Of a stretch of DNA of 64,000 nucleotides, positions 9,586 through 18,557 are shown in pieces. Within the stretch, counting starts at the first letter, position 1. Every line of letters begins with the position of its first letter. Source of the DNA: Methanoregulaceae archaeon UBA467 (lineage in GTDB: Archaea > Halobacteriota > Methanomicrobia > Methanomicrobiales > Methanospirillaceae). The stretch covers positions 124,001-188,000 of the forward strand of contig DASP01000005.1 in the NCBI GenBank assembly GCA_002503825.1. The letters are read 5' to 3'. The translations under genes were made by a program, and so were the position numbers. Under the pieces are notes generated by a model. That model was not told the origin of the DNA. It worked only from the letters and a program-made list of their open reading frames with translations, and did no database searches.

Positions 9586-9981
9586 ATGTCACATTTCAGC
9601 CGCCTGAAAACACGCTTTAAAAACCGTGAAATTTTGCTTCAATGCCTGCAGGAGATGGGCTACGAGACACTCGAGCATACGGCGGTCCGGGGGTACGAGG
9701 GGATGCACGAGGTGGATATTGCCGTAAAGACCGGGAAAGAGTATGGGATCGGCTTTATCCGCACGGAAGAAGGCACGTACGACATGGTGGCGGACTGGTG
9801 GAGTGTAAAAGGGTCCGACAAAAAAATCGCCGGTCGAATCGGTAAAAGAATGGCCGGCATCCAGCGGGAATATGCCGTGAAGACCGTGCTTGAGCAGACC
9901 GGTAAAGAGGGATATTCACTGATGGAAAAGCAGGAGCAGGAAGACGGCAGTGTCCGTATCGTCGTCCGGAGGTGGGCCTGA
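9586..9981 (+). CDS. DUF1257 (Ycf35-like) protein
   Basis: A 131-residue protein beginning MSHFSRLKTRFKNREIL, which matches the DUF1257/Ycf35 family known from cyanobacteria, red-algal plastids and some archaea. The family has no established biochemical role. The body holds alternating strands (GYETLEH, HEVDIAVK, YGIGFIR, YDMVADWW) and ends in a basic tail. It lies 1 bp after the activase-like gene and 1 bp before the Ycf46-like AAA gene. Ycf35 and Ycf46 relatives often sit near each other, which supports a physical or functional partnership. Confidence 0.78.
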   Translation: MSHFSRLKTRFKNREILLQCLQEMGYETLEHTAVRGYEGMHEVDIAVKTGKEYGIGFIRTEEGTYDMVADWWSVKGSDKKIAGRIGKRMAGIQREYAVKTVLEQTGKEGYSLMEKQEQEDGSVRIVVRRWA

Positions 9982-9982
9982 C

Positions 9983-11572
9983 ATGAACAGCGAGCCCGAC
10001 CGCGAGTTGCATGACCAGATCAACATCTGCCTGAGGGCCAGGATTACACTCATGATTATCGTCAGCCCTGAGGAAGAGCGGGCGCTCAGGATTGTGAAGG
10101 AGGTCTGCGAACAGTGGAACCCCCCCCGGCAGTGCATCGCATGGGACATCGTGGAGGGTTTTTCCGTCATCACCGGCAACAGCCAGTTCTCTGCACAGTC
10201 CCGTGATCCGCTTGCAGCCCTTGACGAGATGAATAAATCCGATGACAACGCGGTCATCGTACTCAAGGACTTTCATGATTTCTGGCAGAATTCTGCAATA
10301 AAAAGAAAAATCAGGAACTATTCCCAGAAATTCAGGTATTCCCGGAGGAGCATGGTGATCATCACCCCCTCCCTCAAGGTCCCGGCCGAGTTGCAGGACG
10401 ATTCGGTACTGCTCCATGTCCCGCCGCCTTCTGCAGGCGAACTCTGCAGGGAGCTCGACTCTCTCATCCAGAGCAGCGGTGTCCAGAACGCCCTTACCCC
10501 GCCCGGGAAGGAGAAGCTGATCCAGGCGGCACTCGGGATGTCCCTGAACCAGGCGAGACGTTCTTTCTCAAAGGCCATTGTCCGCCACGGCCGGCTTGAT
10601 GACAGGGACATCGATGACATCGTCGCAGAAAAAAAGACCATACTCGCACAGAACGAGGCACTCGAGTTTTACAGCGGCATAGAAACGCCTGACAATGTCG
10701 GGGGTCTCCCGGCGCTGAAGGAGTGGCTTCGCCTGCGTGAACGGGCATTTACCAGGGAGGCCCGTGATTACGGTCTTCCGGCCCCGAAGGGAATCGCTCT
10801 CATCGGCATCCCCGGGACGGGAAAGAGCCTTACGGCAAAGATGATTGCCGGCCTCTGGCGCCTTCCCCTGCTGAGGCTCGATGTCGGGGCGCTTTTTGGC
10901 AGTTTTGTCGGCGAGTCCGAAGAGAGGACCCGCCGTTCGCTTGCCCTTGCAGAGACCATCTCTCCCTGCATCCTGTGGATTGACGAGATGGAAAAGGCAT
11001 TTGCATTTGGTGAAGGCGATTCGGGAACCGGGCAGCGTGTGTTTGCAAGCCTTCTCACGTGGATGCAGGACAAGACCGCACCCTGTTTCGTCGTGGCGAC
11101 TGCCAATAATATCTCGGCGCTCCCTCCCGAGCTCCTCAGGAAGGGCAGGTTCGACGAGATATTTTTCCTGGACCTTCCCACTCCGTCCGAACGGCGTGAA
11201 ATTTTCCGTGTGCATCTGAAAAAGCGAAAGTGCATCCCTGAAGAGTTCGATCTTGACATGCTCGCGTCATGTTCGGAGGGATACGTCGGGGCAGAGATCG
11301 AACAGACCGTCATTGATGCGATGTACAGGGCATTCAATCAGGATATGCGGAAGGTGACGACCGATGACGTGCAGAGTGCCCTCCGGGCCCAGGTCCCCCT
11401 TTCCATATCACAGAAGGAGACCGTGCAGGCCTTACGGAACTGGCTGAACGAGGGAAGGGCCGTTTCTGCCTCCCACGGTTCAAAGAAAGAGGAACAGGCA
11501 CCCCGGATCCGTCTTGACCCGCTGGAGACTGCAGAGGATGACTCTACAGGCGAAATGCCCGGGACACAGTAA
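9983..11572 (+). CDS. AAA ATPase, Ycf46-like
   Basis: A 529-residue ATPase with a C-terminal classical AAA module: Walker A GIPGTGKS (275-282), pore-loop-like LFGSFVGESEE (about 304-314), Walker B ILWIDE (330-335), sensor 1 VVATANN and the arginine-finger segment LLRKGRFDE. The N-terminal 215 residues look like a degenerate P-loop-type domain (VIVLKDFHDFW resembles a Walker B strand), the arrangement of Ycf46. It probably forms a ring that remodels a protein partner. The start at 9983 is 1 bp after the DUF1257 stop. What it acts on is unknown; the WD40 and Hsp70-like genes downstream are the obvious candidates as cofactors. Confidence 0.85.
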   Translation: MNSEPDRELHDQINICLRARITLMIIVSPEEERALRIVKEVCEQWNPPRQCIAWDIVEGFSVITGNSQFSAQSRDPLAALDEMNKSDDNAVIVLKDFHDFWQNSAIKRKIRNYSQKFRYSRRSMVIITPSLKVPAELQDDSVLLHVPPPSAGELCRELDSLIQSSGVQNALTPPGKEKLIQAALGMSLNQARRSFSKAIVRHGRLDDRDIDDIVAEKKTILAQNEALEFYSGIETPDNVGGLPALKEWLRLRERAFTREARDYGLPAPKGIALIGIPGTGKSLTAKMIAGLWRLPLLRLDVGALFGSFVGESEERTRRSLALAETISPCILWIDEMEKAFAFGEGDSGTGQRVFASLLTWMQDKTAPCFVVATANNISALPPELLRKGRFDEIFFLDLPTPSERREIFRVHLKKRKCIPEEFDLDMLASCSEGYVGAEIEQTVIDAMYRAFNQDMRKVTTDDVQSALRAQVPLSISQKETVQALRNWLNEGRAVSASHGSKKEEQAPRIRLDPLETAEDDSTGEMPGTQ

Positions 11573-14375
11573 CGGGAGCCGGAACGGCGTATGTTCCTTT
11601 CTCCGGAACGTGCTCCGGACCCGTTCAGTGAACCGGCTTGCCGCATCTGCACGCCATGGCGATCCCGGCCCGGTGAAAGAACTTGCAGAGGCTCTCGTTC
11701 ACACCCCTGACCGTGCAACCCGGAAAACGGTCGCAAGTGCCCTTTCCTCTCTTTCACACCCCGGATGCATCGATTCGTTCTGCAGGTATATCATGGAGCA
11801 CGATGCCCCTGAATTGCAGGAAATAGCTCTCCGGTCTGGTTTTCTGCCGTCAGACCCTGCTGACCGCGCCCTGTTCCGGTTCATAACCGGACAGTGCACT
11901 ACACCGGAAAATACCGACGCTGATTCCCGCCTTCACCTCCTCACGGGGTTGTTTCGGGATACCCCCTGGAATATCAGGGAGCGGGTCTTTTCTGCCGCAT
12001 TGCAGCAGGGCATGAGCGCCGATCTCCTGTCGGTCATGCGTTCAGATTCAACTGCGTCCACTTTATGGTCTTCCGGCCAGTGGAGCCGTCTTGCCGACGT
12101 ACTGTCCGCAGAAGGGAGAACCGACGATCTCGTGAGAGTCGTGCAGAACGCCCCTCTTCCTGTTTCTGTGAAAACTGCAGCTGCGCTCGATGCCGGGAAC
12201 CCGCCCCTTCCCGCCGCCCTGATGCGGGGGATACGCTCGTTGCATGGCTGTATACCGCCTGCATGGACCTGGCCTGAACCCGGTCCCCTTCTTTACCGGT
12301 CCCTGGCCGGCCCGGGTTCGATGATTGGTATATTTGCTGTCTCTCCGGACGGGCGCTGCCTGGCCGCAGGCGGATATGACGGTTCGGTGAACTTCTGGCG
12401 ACTACCTGAATGCAGGCTTGTTCATACGTCTGAAGAGCCGCGGAACATCAGTTCAATGGCGTTCTCAAACGAGGGTTCGGTTCTCGCATGCGGGTGCACC
12501 GATGGAACCATCAGGCTGGTCGTACATGGAACGGGCACCTCTTACCCCACGTCTGCCGGCCATAACGGCGCTGTTCGTTCGCTGTTGTTCCTTCCCGGAG
12601 ACAGGGTATTTCTGAGCGGCGGTGATGACGGCCGGATACTGCTCTGGAACACGGAAGACGGAACACCCGCCGGTGAGCAGGCTGCGTCGGGATCTGCCGT
12701 GAACGTCCTTGCTCTCTCGCCTGACGGGATGACCCTTGCTACGGGCGGGACGGGGCCCGGCCTCTGTGCATGGCAGGTTGACGGGGCAGGGATCACTCTC
12801 ATCAGGAAGATCCGGACGGGTCAGGTACAACGAATGGAATGGTCCGTTGACGGTACCCTGCTTACAACCTGCGACGAAAACGGAGATATCAGGTCCCTGG
12901 CCATGCCTTCCGGTGAATATACCGGGTCACCCGCATTCCCTGAAAAGACGGAACGCGTGACTGCAGTCTCACGGGGTGCAACCCGTGCCGCATCTGGCGA
13001 CCATGATGGTGCGGTACGTATAGCCCGTCTTCCCGCCGGGGACCTTATCTCCTCGTTCCGGGTGGGACGGGGTGCAATCACCTCGCTTTGTTTTTCCCCG
13101 GATGCATCAGTCATCGTCTGCGGTAGCCGCGATGGTTCGCTGTCGTTTCGTAATGCTGACTCAGGTGAGGCCCTCAAAGACTTCAGGGCACATAAGGGCT
13201 GGGTGAGGTCGGTTGCGGTCACTCCCGGTGGCACCGCGGTTGTCAGTGCCGGGTGGGATGACACCCTCGCGTTCCATGGTCTCCCTGACGGGCGGCGACT
13301 CGGACTGCTCAGGTCTCATCCGGCATCTGTCAGGTGTATCTCCCTGTCGGGAAACGGGGATATCCTTGCCTGCGGAACAGGCGAAGGAACCCTTGGCATA
13401 TGGAATCTCCCTTCCCGGCATCCACCCCGGCGTTTTCCGGCATATGCAGACAGCGTGCAGTGTATTGCCGTTTCTCCTGACGGATCTCTGGTTGCGTGCG
13501 GCGGGAAAGACGGCACCCTGAACCTGTGGTCTTTTCCGGCATGTAACCTTGAGATGCACCTCAACGGGCATTCCGGGAGTGTGCATGCCGCAGTTTTTTC
13601 ACCAGACGGTACGGTGCTGGCAACGGGGGGATGGGACGGAAAGGTCATTCTCCGGAGAATTCCCGGCGGTGAAAATACCGCAGTGCTCGAAGGCCATCAG
13701 AGCGCAATTACCGGGCTTGCATTCACTCCGGACGGCTCAGTCCTTGCCAGTTCTTCACATGACAGGACCGTCCGCCTGTGGGACACGGAAAAAATGTCTC
13801 TCAGGCATGTTCTCACCGGCCACCGGCATATCGTACACTGTGTTGCAGCAGGAAACGACGGCCGGACCCTCGCCAGCGGCAGCCGGGACCGGACGGTCAG
13901 GCTGTGGAGTCTCCCGGACGGCGCATGCATGCACGTCCTTTCCGGGCATACAGGTGCCGTTACCCACCTCGCCTTCCGTCCTGACTGTTCAATGCTTGCG
14001 AGTGCAGGAAAAGACCACACGGTTACGCTCTGGAGTCTTCCTGGCGGCGAACAGATACACACGCGGGGAGGGCACCCGGGAATAATTTCAGGGCTCGCGA
14101 TAACGGCCGATGGAAAGCACCTGCTTTCCGGGAGCCACGATGGTTCGTTACGCATGTGGAACCTCCCGTGGACAAAACCGCTCTGCCGCAGCAGCCCTGA
14201 CGACCTCGTGTACCTCCGGGAGATCCACACGGGCGATCCCGAACCCGGGGCCGTCGCCATGCAGTGGTCATTCCTGGAAAAAGTTCTCATGGCCGGGCTG
14301 CGGACCTCTGTTGAGTGCTGCAGCGGGGGCGTTTCCCCGGGCGACCACGATATTGAAATTGCAGGCAGCGGGTAA
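11538..14375 (+). CDS. HEAT-like plus WD40 double beta-propeller protein
   Basis: A protein of about 945 residues with no recognised enzyme domain. An N-terminal alpha-helical region (to about residue 250) has HEAT-like pairs such as VKELAEALVHTPDRATRKTV. From about residue 260 I count 14-15 WD40 repeats, each with SPDG turns and a GH...W/L pattern (for example SPDGSLVACGGKDGTLNLW, TPDGSVLASSSHDRTVRLW), enough for two seven-bladed propellers. It is probably a scaffold. The start is uncertain: ATG at 11538 overlaps the AAA gene by 35 bp, ATG at 11514 is also possible, and GTG codons at 11610 and 11628 lie outside the overlap. The coding limits from about 11640 on are clear. Confidence 0.85.
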   Translation: MTLQAKCPGHSNGSRNGVCSFLRNVLRTRSVNRLAASARHGDPGPVKELAEALVHTPDRATRKTVASALSSLSHPGCIDSFCRYIMEHDAPELQEIALRSGFLPSDPADRALFRFITGQCTTPENTDADSRLHLLTGLFRDTPWNIRERVFSAALQQGMSADLLSVMRSDSTASTLWSSGQWSRLADVLSAEGRTDDLVRVVQNAPLPVSVKTAAALDAGNPPLPAALMRGIRSLHGCIPPAWTWPEPGPLLYRSLAGPGSMIGIFAVSPDGRCLAAGGYDGSVNFWRLPECRLVHTSEEPRNISSMAFSNEGSVLACGCTDGTIRLVVHGTGTSYPTSAGHNGAVRSLLFLPGDRVFLSGGDDGRILLWNTEDGTPAGEQAASGSAVNVLALSPDGMTLATGGTGPGLCAWQVDGAGITLIRKIRTGQVQRMEWSVDGTLLTTCDENGDIRSLAMPSGEYTGSPAFPEKTERVTAVSRGATRAASGDHDGAVRIARLPAGDLISSFRVGRGAITSLCFSPDASVIVCGSRDGSLSFRNADSGEALKDFRAHKGWVRSVAVTPGGTAVVSAGWDDTLAFHGLPDGRRLGLLRSHPASVRCISLSGNGDILACGTGEGTLGIWNLPSRHPPRRFPAYADSVQCIAVSPDGSLVACGGKDGTLNLWSFPACNLEMHLNGHSGSVHAAVFSPDGTVLATGGWDGKVILRRIPGGENTAVLEGHQSAITGLAFTPDGSVLASSSHDRTVRLWDTEKMSLRHVLTGHRHIVHCVAAGNDGRTLASGSRDRTVRLWSLPDGACMHVLSGHTGAVTHLAFRPDCSMLASAGKDHTVTLWSLPGGEQIHTRGGHPGIISGLAITADGKHLLSGSHDGSLRMWNLPWTKPLCRSSPDDLVYLREIHTGDPEPGAVAMQWSFLEKVLMAGLRTSVECCSGGVSPGDHDIEIAGSG

Positions 14376-14392
14376 GTCGTGAGGGCACTGGT

Positions 14393-15994
14393 ATGAAACA
14401 GACATTTGCAATTGATTTTGGTTCTGATACAACCGTTATTGCAGAAAAACCAGGCATCAGGGACGATGTACTGGCACGGGAGTTATCCGTATACGCCTCT
14501 CACGTCTCCCGGTCTGAACACGATGACCCGGCCCCCTCGTGCGTTTCTGTTCCAACGCTGGCGCATTATACGGCGGACGGGGATATCCTCATCGGCGAAG
14601 AGGTGATCAGGGCCGGGCGTTCCGGTCACCCCTCGACAATGCACGGTATGAAACACTATATTCTCGTGGGAAGTCCGGCTTCAGCAATGATAAACGGGAC
14701 CACGTGCCGCTACTGCGATGCCGGTACCGGCTTTCTCTCGAAACTTGCAGGGGTGCTTGCCGGGAAGGCCGGGCCGGACCAGCTTGAACTTGTATTCACG
14801 GTCCCCTCCGGTTCTTCAGGGCTCTTTGAGGAGCACGTTTCGGCAATGCTCCTCTCGTGCGGGATAAGGAATTACAGGTTCTGCGATGAAATCCTTGCTG
14901 CATTGTATGCATCGGGCTTTCCACTGTCAGTCGGATCCCTCTTCCTTTTTTATGACCATGGTGGGGATGCACTCAGGGTGTCGGTGGTTATTATCGACGA
15001 TGATGCACGTGTTCCCGGAGGGCTCTGCTGCCGTGTAGTCGGCTTCGCGAGCGATAGTACGGCAGGAAAGGCAGTCGATATGCTCCTGGCAGAGGCCGTA
15101 CTGGAAGAAAATGGAATGTCTGCCAATGATGCCCGGCACGCCGGCGTTTTCGACGATCTACAATACAGTTGTGCGAGGATCAAAGAGACACTATCCGCAG
15201 AGAGCCCGGTGGAATATACCATTGATTTTGCCGGAAGTTCCATTTCAGGGCGGATAACAGGGGAAGACCTGGAACGACTCCTCTGGCCCGCGGGATTTTT
15301 CAAAGGGGTGGAAACCACCGTCAGGCGGGCACTGGACCACGCATTTTCACGCGGGTATCCGGAATCCGCGATCCGGGGGGTGGTTATGGCAGGAGGGTGC
15401 AGCAGCATACCCTGCATCAGGAGATGGATGGCCGGCAGTTTCGGAGAGGAACGGGTATTCTGCTCATCACCTGCCTTTACCATCGCCCGCGGGGCGCTGC
15501 GGGTCTCATCAGATACCACATTTTCTGACTCTGTCAGGCATGATTATGCCATACGGAGCTGGAACAGCGCCCGGGGAGAATACGATTACCATGCACTTGT
15601 CAGGAGAGGTACCCGTATTCCTGGCAGCGGACCGGTCGCACGCCTCCAGATCAGGGCAACGTACGACGGCCAGACCGAACTTGGTCTCGTGGTCTATCAG
15701 GTCAGGCGTGGTCCGGACGGCACAGACGGCACCCGGCGGGAGATCGTGCACGAGATGTCAGGATCGGTAAAACTCCTTGAACTGCCGCCCGAACCTGGGG
15801 ATCATGTGGAGTACCGGCCGGTAAATGAAAAAGAGCCGGTTTTTATAAGGGCAAATCCCCCTGCAGTCGCGGGTGAAACCCGCTTTGATGTCAGTTTCGC
15901 AATTGACGGCGGGGGATACCTGAGGATGACCGCCCGGGACAGAAAAACAGGGCGGATCGTGAATTCAGATTCACCGGTTGTCAGGCTGAAATAA
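14393..15994 (+). CDS. Hsp70/DnaK-like ATPase
   Basis: A 533-residue protein with actin/Hsp70 ATPase signatures: phosphate 1 IDFGSDTTVI (7-16), phosphate 2 FYDHGGDALRV (187-195) and adenosine motif VMAGGCSSIP (331-340). A beta-rich C-terminal part (about 385-533) resembles the Hsp70 substrate-binding beta domain, but the helical lid is missing and the chain is about 100 residues shorter than DnaK. The usual DLGTTxS start is changed to DFGSDTT. No dnaJ or grpE is adjacent. It lies 17 bp after the WD40 gene in the same operon, so it is likely a dedicated chaperone and not the housekeeping DnaK. Confidence 0.82.
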   Translation: MKQTFAIDFGSDTTVIAEKPGIRDDVLARELSVYASHVSRSEHDDPAPSCVSVPTLAHYTADGDILIGEEVIRAGRSGHPSTMHGMKHYILVGSPASAMINGTTCRYCDAGTGFLSKLAGVLAGKAGPDQLELVFTVPSGSSGLFEEHVSAMLLSCGIRNYRFCDEILAALYASGFPLSVGSLFLFYDHGGDALRVSVVIIDDDARVPGGLCCRVVGFASDSTAGKAVDMLLAEAVLEENGMSANDARHAGVFDDLQYSCARIKETLSAESPVEYTIDFAGSSISGRITGEDLERLLWPAGFFKGVETTVRRALDHAFSRGYPESAIRGVVMAGGCSSIPCIRRWMAGSFGEERVFCSSPAFTIARGALRVSSDTTFSDSVRHDYAIRSWNSARGEYDYHALVRRGTRIPGSGPVARLQIRATYDGQTELGLVVYQVRRGPDGTDGTRREIVHEMSGSVKLLELPPEPGDHVEYRPVNEKEPVFIRANPPAVAGETRFDVSFAIDGGGYLRMTARDRKTGRIVNSDSPVVRLK

Positions 15995-16017
15995 AAAAAC
16001 CAGAATGGATGATTTGT

Positions 16018-16224
16018 ATGGAAATGCAGGAGATCGAGATACTCATCAATGCGGATGGCGATGTGATCATACACGTAAACGGGGTGCATGGAGAAAAATG
16101 CACTGAACTAACTGCGGCCCTTGAAGAAGCCCTTGGAACCGTGGAATCCCGCCAGTATACAGGGGATTATTACCAGGCCGATCTCAGGGTCTGCCACGGG
16201 GACACGATCCGGACCGAGGAATAG
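16018..16224 (+). CDS. DUF2997 small protein
   Basis: A protein of about 68 residues with the DUF2997 pattern: a short strand region (EIEILINADGDVIIHV), then GEKCTELTAALEEALG with the family cysteine and an acidic helix, then an aromatic GDYYQ. Members of this family occur beside DUF1257 genes, matching this operon, but their role is unknown. In-frame ATGs at 16009, 16018 and 16024 all are possible starts; 16018 or 16024 gives the closest family N-terminus. It is the last gene of the six-gene operon. Confidence 0.72.
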   Translation: MEMQEIEILINADGDVIIHVNGVHGEKCTELTAALEEALGTVESRQYTGDYYQADLRVCHGDTIRTEE

Positions 16225-16530
16225 CCGGCACTGTGCCGGTGCAGGAAAAGGAGTGAAAATCCATTCGCCGGATGATTAAGGATAACTCTCATAAAAAATC
16301 TGGCGTGGATGCTGCGTCCTCAGTGTCCGGCCCAGGTATGAGGAGTGCCCTTGCCGCTGCAAAAAAAGAGCCCTGTAGAAACACTCACCTCCCATCAGAA
16401 TTCCTGATAAACTATTAATACGAGGATTTCTACAACGTTAAAAAAATATTACACCCGGTGAGCTGCTTTTTGCCGGAATCCGGCTACATTCCATCAATTA
16501 CCTTATATCCGGGGATATTCAATTCATAAA
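16225..16530 (+). promoter_or_regulatory. intergenic region with TATA box for a leaderless amidotransferase gene
   Basis: The 306-bp gap follows the DUF2997 operon. The element cttatat at 16502-16508 is centred about 26 bp before the ATG at 16531, the usual archaeal TATA-to-start distance, so the downstream mRNA may be leaderless. No Shine-Dalgarno sequence is seen before that ATG. The rest shows no gene or clear terminator. Confidence 0.45.
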
Positions 16531-17187
16531 ATGGTCGAAATGAAGGTCGTCGCTTTCCAGCATGCCGGAAATGAGCCGATGGGACTCCTCGAGATAATAT
16601 TACAGGAAAAAAAGGTATGTTACGAATATGTCAGGCCCGGGGAAGGAGACCGTGTATCGGCCCGGGATGCAACCCACCTCGTATTCCTCGGCGGACCGAT
16701 GAGTGTGAACGACACCCTGGAACACCCGTATTTACAGGAAGAGAAAGACCTCATCAACGCATGGGTCAGACAGGGCAGGCCGGTGCTCGGGGTGTGCCTT
16801 GGTGCGCAGCTCATTGCCGGTGCATTCGGGGCGCCGGTTTTCCCGTGCCTGCAGGAAACAGGATGGAGAGAGATAAAACAGGCAGGACAGGGCGTTGCAC
16901 CGGGCATTCCTGATACCTTCATGGCATTTCAGCTTCACGGTGAGACCTTTGAAATCCCGGAGGGAGGGACGCGGCTCTTCACCGGTTCTGTAGTGAAAAA
17001 CCAGGGATTCCGCATTAAGAACGCAACTGCACTGCAGTTCCACCTGGAAACAGATGCGGCGATCATCGATGACTGGACCGCTGACCTGCCGGAAAAAGAG
17101 AGAGAAGGTATCGCTCCCGACACCTCACGTTACCTTGCCGGGAGCAACAGGATCTTCCGGCGTATCGCATCGGATTTTCTGTCGTAA
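16531..17187 (+). CDS. class I glutamine amidotransferase domain protein
   Basis: A 218-residue stand-alone type 1 glutamine amidotransferase related to the GuaA glutaminase domain. The nucleophile elbow is LGVCLGAQL (Cys89), and the C-terminal QFHLET supplies the His and Glu of the triad; FQLHGETFEIP resembles the conserved HGD segment. No ATP-pyrophosphatase or synthetase partner is adjacent, so the acceptor substrate is unknown. An alternative start is the ATG at 16540. It is convergent with nfo, 9 bp apart. Confidence 0.82.
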   Translation: MVEMKVVAFQHAGNEPMGLLEIILQEKKVCYEYVRPGEGDRVSARDATHLVFLGGPMSVNDTLEHPYLQEEKDLINAWVRQGRPVLGVCLGAQLIAGAFGAPVFPCLQETGWREIKQAGQGVAPGIPDTFMAFQLHGETFEIPEGGTRLFTGSVVKNQGFRIKNATALQFHLETDAAIIDDWTADLPEKEREGIAPDTSRYLAGSNRIFRRIASDFLS

Positions 17188-17196
17188 TGTTCCGTT

Positions 17197-18042
17197 TCAG
17201 GACCCTGCAAGTTCCCGCACGACCGCAATATTTCCCGCATCGTCCCGGCGTTCATCCACCGGCGTTTCGCATATGAGCGGGCGGGCGCGGAAGACCTCGT
17301 TTTTGAGGATATGCGCAAACCCGTTCCGCCCGATATATCCAAGCCCGATATGCTCGTGGCGGTCCAGTCCTGAGCCAAGGTCACCTTTTGTGTCATTCAG
17401 GTGCACCACCTTCAGCATGTCAAGACCAATAATATCATTGAACCGTTCCAGTACATCCCGGATCGCATCTTCAGTTCTCAGGTCGTAACCGGCGGCAAAC
17501 GCATGACAGGTATCAAAACAGACCCCTGTTTTCTCAGGCAGTTCTATTCCGTCTATTACAGCCCTGATATCTTCGAACGTGCTCCCGACACCGTTCTTCT
17601 CGCCGGCGGTATTTTCGAGGAGGAGCATGACATCGCCCTCTGCGGTATCGAGTGCACGGTTGACTGCGGCAATAACCCGTGCCCTCCCTTCTTCGATACC
17701 CGCACCGGGGTGGTGACCGAGGTGGGTGACAAGGTACGGGATGCCGAGCACCCTGCACCTTTCAAGCTCGGTCATGAGGGTCTCTACCGATTTTTCGTAC
17801 AGGTCATCCTTTGGGGTGGCAGGGTTTGGCAGATACGGCATATGGTCAACCACGGGCCGGATATCCGTTCTGTCAAGCGCCCGGCGGAACGCTGACACAT
17901 CTTCCTCTGCCAGGGGTTTGCAGGCCCACCCGCGGGGATTCCTGGAAAAGATCTGAAACGTATCGCATCCTGCCTTTTCTGCCCTGCCAACCGACTGTGC
18001 AATCGACCCTGCAATTGAAACATGCACTCCTACCCGAACCAT
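17197..18042 (-). CDS. nfo: endonuclease IV (AP endonuclease)
   Basis: Zinc-dependent apurinic/apyrimidinic endonuclease of base-excision repair, 281 residues. It has the TIM-barrel metal ligands in order: HMPYL, THLGHHPGAG, LENTAGEKNGVGSTFE, CFDTCHAFAAGYDL, HLNDTKGDLGSGLDRHEHIG and CETPVDE. The start at 18042 (MVRVGVHVSIAGS) is the family N-terminus; the frame extends eight codons upstream. Confidence 0.94.
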   Translation of the reverse strand: MVRVGVHVSIAGSIAQSVGRAEKAGCDTFQIFSRNPRGWACKPLAEEDVSAFRRALDRTDIRPVVDHMPYLPNPATPKDDLYEKSVETLMTELERCRVLGIPYLVTHLGHHPGAGIEEGRARVIAAVNRALDTAEGDVMLLLENTAGEKNGVGSTFEDIRAVIDGIELPEKTGVCFDTCHAFAAGYDLRTEDAIRDVLERFNDIIGLDMLKVVHLNDTKGDLGSGLDRHEHIGLGYIGRNGFAHILKNEVFRARPLICETPVDERRDDAGNIAVVRELAGS

Positions 18043-18557
18043 AAAAAACCAGACTCCTATCCTCAATCGTCATAAAAGACCATTAATGATTATCATGGTC
18101 GTTTCAAAAAACAGGATTTCAGGAGAGTACGCAATGGTTATTTTTTTAACTTCGGGTATCGTCTGAATTTAAATACCGCACAGGATGAGTGAGATGTGGC
18201 GACCGGGGAATTCCCGGTTACCCGATGCTCCGTTCGTGAACGAAACGGACGTTCGCCAAATGCAGGAACAGAACGATGAATATACAAAATCCATCCCCGG
18301 ATATGCGAAAATGCATGTCCGGTGTCAGCCAGCCAGTACGATACGATTCCACATCCCGGTCAGAGAAAGGATACCGGCGGACGCGGCACACGTCCAGCCG
18401 GATTACATATACTTTTTATGAACCGGCCTGATAAAAAAAGCACAGACATCACCTTTCAATTAGTATCATCCCGGACACGGGAAATCTCCTCATCTTACAC
18501 ATCAGGCATATAAAAATAATAACCGGCCGCGTGACTGCCCGGCCTGCCCCTGCAGGC
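18043..18557. other. 515-bp intergenic region
   Basis: This gap lies between nfo, which reads leftwards from 18042, and the 3' end of the coenzyme B operon at 18558. It should hold the nfo promoter. An imperfect palindrome cgttcgtgaacg lies near 18232-18243. A 78-codon open frame at 18185-18421 has no recognisable features and is not called. No RNA gene is seen. Confidence 0.35.

Noticed and set aside
18185..18421. 78-codon open frame on the plus strand
   Set aside because: No ribosome binding site, no recognisable domain, and composition like the flanking intergenic DNA.
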